Source: Comamonas sp. lk
GTDB taxonomy: Bacteria; Pseudomonadota; Gammaproteobacteria; Burkholderiales; Burkholderiaceae_C
DNA length: 13,530 nt
Assembly (NCBI GenBank): GCA_945901215.1
Contig: CAMDKE010000028.1
Span: 1-13,530, forward strand
Direction: 5' to 3'
The translations under genes were made by a program, and so were the position numbers. Positions 1 through 6,336 of this stretch are shown piece after piece. Position 1 is the first letter of the stretch; each line of letters starts with the position of its first letter. A model generated the notes under the pieces. That model was given only the letters and a program-made list of their open reading frames with translations. It made no database searches and was not told where the DNA came from.

Positions 1-715
1 GCAGCAGCTGGGTGCGCGCGCGAGTGTCCACGGCGATGGCGCTTTGGGCGATGTCGGGCCGGGTGTCAGGGGCGTCTTGCACTTCCACGCGCACCGGGTC
101 GCGCAGCAGGGTCTGCGCCAAGGCGCTCACCTGGGGTCCGAAGGTGGCCGAGAAAAACAGGCTTTGGCGCTGCAGCGGCAGCAGTGCATTGACGCGCGCC
201 AGCTCCTCGCTAAAGCCCTGATCGAGCAGCCGGTCAGCTTCGTCAAGCACCAAAGTCCTTACATCTCCCAATTGCAGTGCGTTGTGGTCCACCAGGTCGA
301 GCAGGCGCCCGGGCGTGGCGACCACGATGTCGGTGCCCCCGCGCAGACCCATCATTTGCGGGTTGATGGATACGCCTCCAAACACCACGCTGATTTTGGG
401 CGCCGGACTCAGGTCAGCGGCCAGGCCTTTGAACACGTCGCCCACCTGCACCGCTAACTCGCGCGTAGGCACCACTACCAGGGCCTGCACCCGGCGCAGC
501 GCGCCGCGTCCGGACTCCTTGGGCAAAACCTGTTGCAGCAGTGGCAAGGCAAAGGCAGCGGTTTTCCCTGAGCCGGTTTGAGCGCGCACTAACACATCAC
601 GGCCCTGCAACACCGCAGCAATGGCGCCCTGTTGCACCGGAGTCGGGTCAGCAAAACCGGCGGTATGTGCTGCGGCGCACAGGGCGCTGGAAAGACCAAG
701 GGAAGAAAAAGGCAT
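1..715 (-). CDS. DEAD-box ATP-dependent RNA helicase, N-terminal part (runs off the left edge)
   Basis: This is an ATP-dependent RNA helicase of the DEAD-box family, expected to unwind short RNA duplexes in the cytoplasm during ribosome assembly or mRNA turnover. The start is the ATG at 715. The first 238 codons are present and the frame is open to base 1. Visible in order: a Q motif (F21 to Q28, FADPTPVQ), Walker A AQTGSGKT (45-52), motif Ia PTREL (83-87), the TPGR motif, the Walker B box DEAD (158-161, in VLDEADRLLDQGF) and motif III SAT (189-191). The window ends near the beginning of the second RecA-like domain, so motifs IV-VI and the C-terminal tail that separate RhlE, DbpA, SrmB and similar types are not visible. 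I therefore give no gene symbol. There is no convincing Shine-Dalgarno sequence before the ATG. The gene lies downstream of the HiPIP terminator, so it probably has its own promoter. Confidence 0.93.
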   Translation of the reverse strand, partial: MPFSSLGLSSALCAAAHTAGFADPTPVQQGAIAAVLQGRDVLVRAQTGSGKTAAFALPLLQQVLPKESGRGALRRVQALVVVPTRELAVQVGDVFKGLAADLSPAPKISVVFGGVSINPQMMGLRGGTDIVVATPGRLLDLVDHNALQLGDVRTLVLDEADRLLDQGFSEELARVNALLPLQRQSLFFSATFGPQVSALAQTLLRDPVRVEVQDAPDTRPDIAQSAIAVDTRARTQLL

Positions 716-792
716 CGTTGGGGCTAGAAGATGAGATCGGGCAACAAGTTCGGGGAGGGACTCGTGCGTCAGCGGCCCGATTTTGCGCCCAA

Positions 793-839
793 GAAAAAAC
801 CACCGTAGTTCCCGGCATACAACCGGACCCTGCGGTGGT
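793..839 (-). terminator. Intrinsic terminator of the HiPIP gene
   Basis: Read on the minus strand, ACCACCGCAG (839-830) pairs with CTACGGTGGT (808-799), a 10-bp stem with a single mismatch. An inner CCGG/CCGG pairing can extend it. It is followed directly by a run of six T and then CTT. It lies 26 bp after the HiPIP stop codon and before the helicase start, which is the layout of a Rho-independent terminator. A second tight GC hairpin (843-858, CGCGGCC AG GGCCGCG) lies between the stop and this stem but has no T run of its own. Confidence 0.85.
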
Positions 840-864
840 CACCGCGGCCAGGGCCGCGTGGCGA

Positions 865-1170
865 TCAGCCCTTCTTGGCGTACGCGCTGCACCAGCCTGC
901 TGTAGCCACTTGCTTGCCTGCGAACAGGGGGCAGTTACCAGCCTTGTCGCCGGCTTTGCCCTGGAATAAGGCGCAATTGCCGCAGTTTTGACCTGCAGCA
1001 AACTTCGGAAACTTGGTCTTGTCCACTTTGCTGGCATCGGCCTTGTAACCCAGGCTACTGGCATTGGCATCTGCTTCCGCCACCATGGAAGCTTGAGCAA
1101 AAGCTTTGCCCGACACCAGAGCGCCCGCGCCCACACCCATTTGCACCACGAATTCACGACGATTTGACAT
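865..1170 (-). CDS. High-potential iron-sulfur protein (HiPIP), Tat-exported
   Basis: This is a small periplasmic electron carrier with one [4Fe-4S] cluster cycling between the 3+ and 2+ states. In proteobacteria HiPIPs can pass electrons from the bc1 complex to terminal oxidases or photosynthetic reaction centres. The 101-residue product begins with a twin-arginine signal (SNRREFV at 2-8, then a weakly hydrophobic Gly/Ala/Val stretch ending AFAQA near residue 27), as expected for export of a folded cofactor protein. The four cluster ligands fit the family spacing: C63, C66, C80 and C94 (Cx2C, x13, C, x13, C), with Y42 in the LGY segment that packs near the cluster. The mature length of about 75 residues is normal. 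The start is the ATG at 1170 with a weak GGA upstream. The gene looks monocistronic: its own intrinsic terminator follows, and 148 bp separate it from pgk upstream. Its partner enzymes are not in the window. Confidence 0.93.
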   Translation of the reverse strand: MSNRREFVVQMGVGAGALVSGKAFAQASMVAEADANASSLGYKADASKVDKTKFPKFAAGQNCGNCALFQGKAGDKAGNCPLFAGKQVATAGWCSAYAKKG

Positions 1171-1281
1171 ATTGATATTCCAAAAAAGTAAGGGGTCGCC
1201 CCATAGCAGACCCGAGGTTATTGTCGCCTAGACTGACTACGCGCCTTTAACGGTACGCAAACGCCTAAGCAATCCAGATGC

Positions 1282-1309
1282 TCAACGGCCCGACGGCCTG
1301 GCCCGTTGA
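1282..1309 (-). other. Hairpin just downstream of pgk, possible weak terminator
   Basis: Seven-base arms TCAACGG (1282-1288) and CCGTTGA (1303-1309) are perfectly complementary around a GC-rich 14-base loop. The element begins 9 bp after the pgk stop codon. No T run follows on the minus strand, so it could be a transcript-end stabiliser or a Rho-assisted end rather than a classical terminator. Confidence 0.35.
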
Positions 1310-1318
1310 CAGGAGTAT

Positions 1319-2512
1319 TTATCCACCGCAGCGGCGGCCCAAGACCTCAAACGCGGGCAGGGTTCTACCCTCCAAGACTTCCAAAAACGCACCCCCACCG
1401 GTGGAAATGTAGCCAATCTGCGACTCGATACCGTATTTGGCAATGGCCGCCAGCGTATCACCGCCCCCGGCGATGCTGAAGGCACTAGACGCCGCAATTG
1501 CCTGAGCGATTATTTTGGTGCCGTTCTCGAACGCGGCAAATTCGAACACGCCAACGGGGCCGTTCCAGACGATGGTGCCCGCGCGCATCAGCTGCTCGGC
1601 CAGCGAATGGGCGGTTTGCGGGCCGATGTCCAGAATCAAGTCGTCATCGTCCACGTCGGTGGCGGCCTTGATGGTGGCCGGTGCGTCGGCTGCAAAGGTC
1701 TTGGCGGTGACCACGTCGGTAGGAATCGGCACCGCCGCGCCGCGCGCTTGCATGGCCTCAATCACCGCACGGGCCTGGTCCAGCAAATCGGGCTCGGCTA
1801 GGCTTTTGCCGATCTTCAAGCCCGCTGCAAGCATAAAGGTGTTGGCAATGCCGCCGCCCACGATGAGTTGGTCCACGTTGGCCGACAAACTCTTCAGAAT
1901 GGTCAGCTTGGTCGAAACTTTGGAGCCCGCCACGATGGCGACCAGCGGGCGTTTTGGCGCGAGGAGGGCCTTAGAAATGGCGTCCATTTCGGCCGCCAGC
2001 AGCGGGCCGGCACAGGCCACGGGCACAAATTGGGCGATGCCGTAGGTGCTGGCTTCGGCCCGGTGCGCGGTGCCAAAGGCGTCGTGCACAAAGATGTCGC
2101 ACAGCGCCGCCATGTTGCGGGACAAGACCTCGTCGTTTTTCTTCTCGCCGGGGTTCACGCGGCAGTTCTCTAGCATCACCACCTGGCCGGGAGCCACCGT
2201 CACGCCGTCCACCCAATTAGCCACCAGCGGCACCGCGCGCCCGAGCAGTTCGCCCAGACGCTGCGCCACCGGCCCGAGCGAGTCGGCAGGCTTGAAGGCA
2301 CCTTCGGTGGGGCGCCCCAGGTGCGAGGTGACCATCACCGCCGCTCCCGCAGCCAGCGCCATCTGGATGCAAGGCACGCTGGCGCGGATGCGGGTGTCTT
2401 CGGTGATAGCTCCTTGGGCGTCTTGCGGCACATTCAGATCGGCGCGGATAAACACACGCTGGTTGGCAACAGCCCCTTGGGCGCAGAGATCGGAAAAGCG
2501 GATAACGTTCAT
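1319..2512 (-). CDS. pgk: Phosphoglycerate kinase
   Basis: This cytoplasmic glycolytic and Calvin-cycle enzyme transfers phosphate between 1,3-bisphosphoglycerate and ADP. From the ATG at 2512 the product has 397 residues, normal for bacterial Pgk. Visible are the N-domain substrate signatures RADLNVP (23-29) and SHLGRP (63-68), the nucleotide-domain stretch GGGIANTF, the GPVGVFE segment and the C-terminal GGGDTLAAI loop. The frame stays open upstream to another ATG at 2566, but the 18 extra residues (basic and histidine-containing) do not resemble family N-termini, whereas MNVIRFSDL does, so I chose 2512. No Shine-Dalgarno sequence precedes 2512: the upstream bases are pyrimidine-rich (CCCACTTCCCC...). 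The gene follows azlD on the same strand after 89 bp and could be partly co-transcribed with it. Confidence 0.96.
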   Translation of the reverse strand: MNVIRFSDLCAQGAVANQRVFIRADLNVPQDAQGAITEDTRIRASVPCIQMALAAGAAVMVTSHLGRPTEGAFKPADSLGPVAQRLGELLGRAVPLVANWVDGVTVAPGQVVMLENCRVNPGEKKNDEVLSRNMAALCDIFVHDAFGTAHRAEASTYGIAQFVPVACAGPLLAAEMDAISKALLAPKRPLVAIVAGSKVSTKLTILKSLSANVDQLIVGGGIANTFMLAAGLKIGKSLAEPDLLDQARAVIEAMQARGAAVPIPTDVVTAKTFAADAPATIKAATDVDDDDLILDIGPQTAHSLAEQLMRAGTIVWNGPVGVFEFAAFENGTKIIAQAIAASSAFSIAGGGDTLAAIAKYGIESQIGYISTGGGAFLEVLEGRTLPAFEVLGRRCGG

Positions 2513-2561
2513 GGTGCGAAAAGAATGGTGGGGAAGTGGGAGGCGTTTGCAGTGCATTTTA

Positions 2562-2584
2562 GGCAAGGCCTGCCCACCCTTGCC
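2562..2584 (-). other. Inverted repeat between azlD and pgk
   Basis: Perfect 7-base arms GGCAAGG / CCTTGCC (2584-2578 and 2568-2562 on the minus strand) enclose a 9-base loop. The repeat lies between the azlD stop and the pgk start and reaches the alternative upstream ATG of pgk. There is no T run, so it may be a weak terminator or attenuator, or may do nothing. Confidence 0.3.
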
Positions 2585-2601
2585 CGCTTAGCTACTTGCG
2601 T

Positions 2602-2988
2602 TCACCAGCCCAGGCCGATATGCAGTGGCAGATAGACCGCCATGCCGCACACAATCGTTCCCAGCACCGCGTTGCCTACACCCTTGCGCCAGAAAAAGTA
2701 GGCCGCGCCGGCCACAGTCCCGTAGAGGCGCGCGTCCAGCGGGGTGTGGATGAAAACGCCTTGTGTCATTACCAGCTCCGGAATCACCACGGCAGAGAGC
2801 GCGGCAATGGGCGCGTATTGGAGGCCGCGCTGGGCCCAGCGTGGCAGCGCCCACTCGGCGTCGGAGATAAAGAAAAACGACCGCGCCAACACCGTCACCC
2901 CTGCCATGAGCAAGATGGTCGGCAAGATGCTGTGTTGGCTATCGGCCAAAAAAGCATCCCACCCGGCAAGCAGAGCGGTTAGGCTCAT
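2602..2988 (-). CDS. azlD: AzlD-family small membrane subunit of an amino-acid exporter
   Basis: This is predicted to be the small subunit that pairs with AzlC. In characterised relatives (AzlCD, YgaZH, BrnFE) the two-subunit pump exports branched-chain amino acids across the inner membrane; the substrate here is inferred. The 128-residue protein starts at the ATG at 2988, which overlaps the azlC stop by 4 nt (ATGA), typical of translational coupling. It shows about four hydrophobic segments: ILPTILLMAGVTVLA, YAPIAALSAVVIPELVM, YGTVAGAAYFFW and AVLGTIVCGMAVYLPL. The RSFFF turn followed by a conserved-looking tract before the second segment is AzlD-like. A longer reading from 3207 would add 73 residues in the frame antisense-shifted to azlC, with non-membrane composition, and is rejected. 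Confidence 0.85.
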   Translation of the reverse strand: MSLTALLAGWDAFLADSQHSILPTILLMAGVTVLARSFFFISDAEWALPRWAQRGLQYAPIAALSAVVIPELVMTQGVFIHTPLDARLYGTVAGAAYFFWRKGVGNAVLGTIVCGMAVYLPLHIGLGW

Positions 2989-3719
2989 GGCTGCACCGGG
3001 GGCGCCAAAGCGGGGCGCGACTCCAGCGCCATGCACACCAGCACCGCCACCCCAATGGCCGCCAGGATGTTGAGTTTGAGCGGCAAGGCGTAGGTGGCCA
3101 CGGCTACCGCCCCCGCTACGGCACAGGCGATCCAGCGCAGGCGGCTGGTCGCCAGGGAACACAAAATACCTATCAAGGCCAGCAAACCGGCAAAGCCCAG
3201 GCCCCAAGCGCCGGGGATGAAGTTGGCCAGTGCCACGCCCAATAGACTGGCTGACACCCAGCTAAACCAATTGATGCTGCTGTTACCAGCCAGATAGGCC
3301 ATTTGCGCTACACGCCCGTCGTCGTCCACGGCGGGCATCGGGTTACATCGCACGAACATCACATAGGTCAGGTCGGCGGTGAAATAGCCGGTGACCAGGC
3401 GCTGCCAGCGCGGCAAATACATCAGGTAGCTGCGCATGTGCGCGCTAAACACCACAAACCGCAAGTTGACGCAAAAGGCGGTTGCCAAAATTACCCATAC
3501 CGGAGCCCCGGCGATGAAAAGAGGAATTGCCGCAAGCTGTGAGCTACCGGCAAACACCAACAAGGCCATGGTCAGCGCTTCGAGCGTTCCCATGCCCGAC
3601 TTGACCATGGCCACCCCGGTCATCAGGCCCCAGGCGGCGATGCCGGGGGCCGCACCCAGCATGTCGGCAAAGCCGACGCGAAACTGTGGATGGCGGCGGT
3701 ACACGCGTAAAAAAAACAT
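2985..3719 (-). CDS. azlC: AzlC-family permease, large subunit of an amino-acid exporter
   Basis: This is an inner-membrane permease of the AzlC/YgaZ family, predicted to export branched-chain or related amino acids with AzlD. From the ATG at 3719 it has 244 residues, near the family norm. The N-terminal segment FRVGFADMLGAAPGIAAWGLMTG and the FAGSSQLAAIPL segment are characteristic, followed by NLRFVVFSAHMRSYL and several further membrane spans (PGAWGLGFAGLLALIGILC, IACAVAGAVAVATYALPL, ILAAIGVAVLVCMAL). An ATG at 3764 in the same frame would overlap the end of fmt by 35 nt and add a polar 15-residue leader. The 3719 start leaves a 10-bp gap after fmt, which I find more likely. The order fmt-azlC-azlD on one strand suggests read-through from the def/fmt promoter, though no functional link to formylmethionine metabolism is known to me. 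Confidence 0.88.
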   Translation of the reverse strand: MFFLRVYRRHPQFRVGFADMLGAAPGIAAWGLMTGVAMVKSGMGTLEALTMALLVFAGSSQLAAIPLFIAGAPVWVILATAFCVNLRFVVFSAHMRSYLMYLPRWQRLVTGYFTADLTYVMFVRCNPMPAVDDDGRVAQMAYLAGNSSINWFSWVSASLLGVALANFIPGAWGLGFAGLLALIGILCSLATSRLRWIACAVAGAVAVATYALPLKLNILAAIGVAVLVCMALESRPALAPPVQP

Positions 3720-3729
3720 GCGGTTTGGC

Positions 3730-4737
3730 TCAGAGTGAGGGCGTCTTGGGCAGGCCCAGGTCAAACGCCATGCCCGGCGTTAACGCAAAGCCGCGCAAAA
3801 ACTCGGCTACGGCCAGGCGCTTGGCGCCGGGGCGTTGCAAGATATCCAAACGCAATACGCCCGTACCGGTCTGCACCACGATGCCCCGTGGGTCGGCTGC
3901 CAGCACCTGCCCCGGCACGGCATGGGTCGGCCCGGGCGTGGCTTGGATGCCGTCTGCTAGCGCCTTCGCGGCCCACACCTTAATGGTCTCGCCAGCCCAC
4001 TGGGCCGTAGCGCCTGGAAAGGGGTCAAAAGCGCGCACTTGGCGCTCGATGTGTACGGCGCCCATGCGCCAGTCGATCGCCGCCTCGTTTTTCTCTATTT
4101 TGTGGGCGTAACTTACACCCTGTGCACTCTGAGGAGTGACCACCCAGGCCGACGGGTCGACCAGTGCCTGCACCACCAAGCGCGCGCCAAGCGCCGCCAC
4201 CCGGTCGTGCAAGCTGGCGCTGGTGTCGGTTGGCTCAATCGCTAAGGGGGCCTGCAACAACATGGCGCCGGTGTCCAAGCCTGCGTCCATTTGCATGATG
4301 GTCACGCCAGTATGGCTGTCGCCGGCTTCGATGGCGCGGTGGATCGGTGCTGCTCCGCGCCAGCGTGGCAGCACCGAGCCGTGGATATTGAGGCAGCCCC
4401 ACTTACCGGGCCCGGCCATAATGTCAAGCACCCACTGCGGCAGGATCAGGCCGTAAGCCACCACCACCATGGCGTCAGCCTTTGCGGCGGCAATGGCGCT
4501 GCGCGCTGCGGCGGCTTCTTCAGCATATTTGCCGTCCAGACGCAAGCCATGGGGCTGGGCCAAGGGCAGCCTAAGGTCCAGGGCGTATTGCTTGACCGCG
4601 GAGGCCTGCAGTTTCATACCGCGCCCTGCTGGACGGTCCGGTTGGGTCAGCACCAGCGCGACGGTATGACCCGCCGCCACAAGTTGCTCCAGGGCGGTTC
4701 GAGCAAACGCTGGCGTACCGGCAAAGACGAGCCTCAA
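3730..4737 (-). CDS. fmt: Methionyl-tRNA formyltransferase, TTG start
   Basis: The enzyme formylates the amino group of Met-tRNA(fMet) with 10-formyltetrahydrofolate, making the initiator tRNA. The 335-residue product starts MRLVFAGTPAFA, the standard Fmt N-terminus. The folate and catalytic region has N117 and H119 in CLNIHGS, followed by LPRWRGAAPIHRAI and D155 in MDAGLDTGAML, which match the Asn-His-Asp set of the family. Slight insertions around residues 70-85 (Ala-rich) make it longer than the 315-residue E. coli enzyme. The start codon is TTG at 4737: an in-frame TGA lies four codons upstream and no ATG could serve. GAGGA ends 6 nt before the TTG. The TTG overlaps the def stop as TTGA, so the two genes are probably translationally coupled. 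Confidence 0.96.
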   Translation of the reverse strand: MRLVFAGTPAFARTALEQLVAAGHTVALVLTQPDRPAGRGMKLQASAVKQYALDLRLPLAQPHGLRLDGKYAEEAAAARSAIAAAKADAMVVVAYGLILPQWVLDIMAGPGKWGCLNIHGSVLPRWRGAAPIHRAIEAGDSHTGVTIMQMDAGLDTGAMLLQAPLAIEPTDTSASLHDRVAALGARLVVQALVDPSAWVVTPQSAQGVSYAHKIEKNEAAIDWRMGAVHIERQVRAFDPFPGATAQWAGETIKVWAAKALADGIQATPGPTHAVPGQVLAADPRGIVVQTGTGVLRLDILQRPGAKRLAVAEFLRGFALTPGMAFDLGLPKTPSL

Positions 4738-5243
4738 CGGGCGTCCTCACGTTGCGCTTTAAGCATTTTGGTTTTGATGCGGTTGCGCTTGAGCGGCGAG
4801 AGGTATTCGACAAATACCTTTCCCATGAGGTGGTCCATCTCGTGCTGGATACACACCGCGAGCAGCTCTTGCGCTTCGATGGTGCGGCTTTGGCCTTGGG
4901 CGTCCCATGCGCGCACATGCACTTCGTCATGCCGGGTCACGCCGTCGTAAATGCCGGGCACGGACAAGCAGCCTTCTTCGTTGAGGTGCGTGGCTTCGCT
5001 GGTCCAGACCAGCTCGGGGTTGATCAGCACCAGCGGCCGGTTGCGCTCCTGGGACACGTCGATCACGATCAGGCGTTCGTGCACATCAACCTGGCTGGCA
5101 GCCAGACCAATGCCCTTGGCGTCATACATGGTCTCAAGCATGTCGTGAACCAGTTGGGCCACCCGTGCGTCCACAGCAGCAATGGGCTTAGCGACCGTAT
5201 GCAGGCGGCGATCGGGGTAACAAAGAATAGGGAGTAAGGCCAT
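4734..5243 (-). CDS. def: Peptide deformylase
   Basis: This is a metallohydrolase that removes the formyl group from the N-terminal methionine of nascent proteins at the ribosome exit. The 169-residue length is normal for type I deformylases. The three signature motifs are intact: GIGLAASQ (44-51), EGCLSVP (90-96, metal ligand C92) and QHEMDHLMG (133-141, metal ligands H134 and H138, catalytic E135). The last motif has Met where the family usually has Leu (HELDH), a mild change. The start is the ATG at 5243; no Shine-Dalgarno sequence is visible in the preceding bases. The stop overlaps the fmt start by 4 nt. It is the first gene of the minus-strand cluster and is divergent from the exported-protein/dprA pair. 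Confidence 0.97.
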   Translation of the reverse strand: MALLPILCYPDRRLHTVAKPIAAVDARVAQLVHDMLETMYDAKGIGLAASQVDVHERLIVIDVSQERNRPLVLINPELVWTSEATHLNEEGCLSVPGIYDGVTRHDEVHVRAWDAQGQSRTIEAQELLAVCIQHEMDHLMGKVFVEYLSPLKRNRIKTKMLKAQREDAR

Positions 5244-5292
5244 AGACGGAGTGCAAAAGCCCGCTATTTTCGTCTTTTTAAGGTCGAACCCG

Positions 5293-5319
5293 TCGATAAA
5301 TTGGCAAAACCACAGTCAA
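5293..5319 (-). promoter_or_regulatory. Candidate promoter for def-fmt (weak)
   Basis: On the minus strand TTGACT (5319-5314) matches the sigma-70 -35 box at five of six positions. TATCGA (5298-5293) could be a -10, but the 15-bp spacer is short. It lies about 50 bp upstream of the def start in the 135-bp divergent region 5244-5378. I could not pick a convincing promoter for the plus-strand gene in the same AT-rich interval. Confidence 0.3.
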
Positions 5320-5378
5320 CACCCCAGTTTCGCGGCAATAATTAGCAAATTCATAATTTATTTACTTAGGATACGGGC

Positions 5379-6305
5379 ATGGCGTCACACACTTGCAACA
5401 ACCCCACCTTCAAAAAAAGGCGCGGTGCCCTTGCGCTGGCATGCAGTTTGTTCAGCGCCCAACTAGCGCTGGGCGCTGAACCTCCACCGCCGCCCACAGA
5501 GCGGTTGAGGCCGCAGGTGCGCGCGCAAGAGGTGCCTATGCGCATGTTTGAGGTCATCAGAAGAAACACCATAGAGCCGTTTCTGGCCGAACCACTGATC
5601 CTCGATGAAACAGCGGTTCAAAACGCGGCGCGCATCGTGGGCGGCCCGGAAGACCGGGTGCTGTTGGCCCGTGGCGACCGTGCCTATGCACTTGGCGCAC
5701 CAGGTGCAGCGCTCAACTTGAACCCCGACGCAGACCAATATTTTCAAATCTTTCGCCACGCCAAGCCCTTGAAAAATCTGGCCACCGGCGAGGTATTGGG
5801 CTACGAAGCCCAGTTCATTGGCAGCGCCCGCCTGGTGCGTGGACAAAGTTCGGCCGACACCTTCTCGGAGGGCAAAACGGTCACATCGGTGGTGCCGGCG
5901 TCCTTAGAAATTACCAGCTCCAAAGAAGAACTGCGCCGGGGCGACCGCTTGATCGCGCGGCCCGCGTCGCCCTGGAAAGACCTGAGCGCCCGCGCGCCCG
6001 AACAGGACGTGGAAGCGCAAATCATTTCGGTCTACGGCAGCGCAGTAGTCAATGCTGCACAAAACCAAGTGGTGGTGATCGACCGCGGCACGGCCAGCGG
6101 CTTGGAGCCCGGTCATGTACTGGCCATTCAAAAGCGGGGCCAACAACTGGTCGACCGGTCACAAGAAGCCCCGTTATCCCTGCAATTGCCCGACGAGCGC
6201 AACGGCTTGGCGCTGGTGTTCCTGACTTTTGAGAAGCTGTCCTATGCGCTGGTCGTTGACATCACCGACACGGTTCGCGTTGGCGACCGCATGCGAAAAC
6301 CTTGA
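5379..6305 (+). CDS. Exported protein of the def-dprA interval, related to LysM proteins but lacking the LysM domain
   Basis: The function is not known. The 308-residue product starts at the ATG at 5379, with AGGA 9 nt upstream (TTAGGATACGGGC). It has a Sec-type signal peptide: basic KKRR at 13-16, a hydrophobic core GALALACSLFSAQLAL, and likely cleavage after ALGA (residue 33). A proline-rich stretch and RLRPQVRAQ follow. The rest (about 60-308), with IVGGPEDRVLLARGD, GYEAQFIG, EELRRGDRL and a C-terminal GDRMRKP, resembles the C-terminal part of Burkholderiales proteins that sit between def and dprA and carry an N-terminal peptidoglycan-binding LysM domain. That resemblance is from memory. 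Here no LysM-like segment lies between the signal peptide and the shared region. It likely acts in the periplasm or at the outer envelope. dprA follows within about 30 bp, so the two probably share a transcript. Confidence 0.8.
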   Translation: MASHTCNNPTFKKRRGALALACSLFSAQLALGAEPPPPPTERLRPQVRAQEVPMRMFEVIRRNTIEPFLAEPLILDETAVQNAARIVGGPEDRVLLARGDRAYALGAPGAALNLNPDADQYFQIFRHAKPLKNLATGEVLGYEAQFIGSARLVRGQSSADTFSEGKTVTSVVPASLEITSSKEELRRGDRLIARPASPWKDLSARAPEQDVEAQIISVYGSAVVNAAQNQVVVIDRGTASGLEPGHVLAIQKRGQQLVDRSQEAPLSLQLPDERNGLALVFLTFEKLSYALVVDITDTVRVGDRMRKP

Positions 6306-6336
6306 CCCGCCCATGCAATGCACCGAGTCAGAACCT

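Noticed and set aside
1192..1202. GGGG-TCG-CCCC hairpin in the HiPIP leader
   Set aside because: Short, with a 3-base loop and no T run or regulatory context; too common in GC-rich DNA to claim a role.
2513..2566. Upstream ATG of pgk adding 18 residues
   Set aside because: The extension does not look like a Pgk N-terminus, and MNVIRFSDL at 2512 fits the family.
2046..2591. 181-residue plus-strand reading frame over pgk
   Set aside because: Antisense shadow of a well-supported pgk.
2602..3207. Long form of the AzlD frame (201 residues)
   Set aside because: The extra 73 residues overlap azlC in another frame and are not membrane-like; the ATGA overlap at 2985-2988 gives the family-length start.
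6229..6336. N-terminal extension of dprA back to 6229
   Set aside because: It would overlap the end of the exported-protein gene by 77 bp, and the added residues do not resemble DprA.
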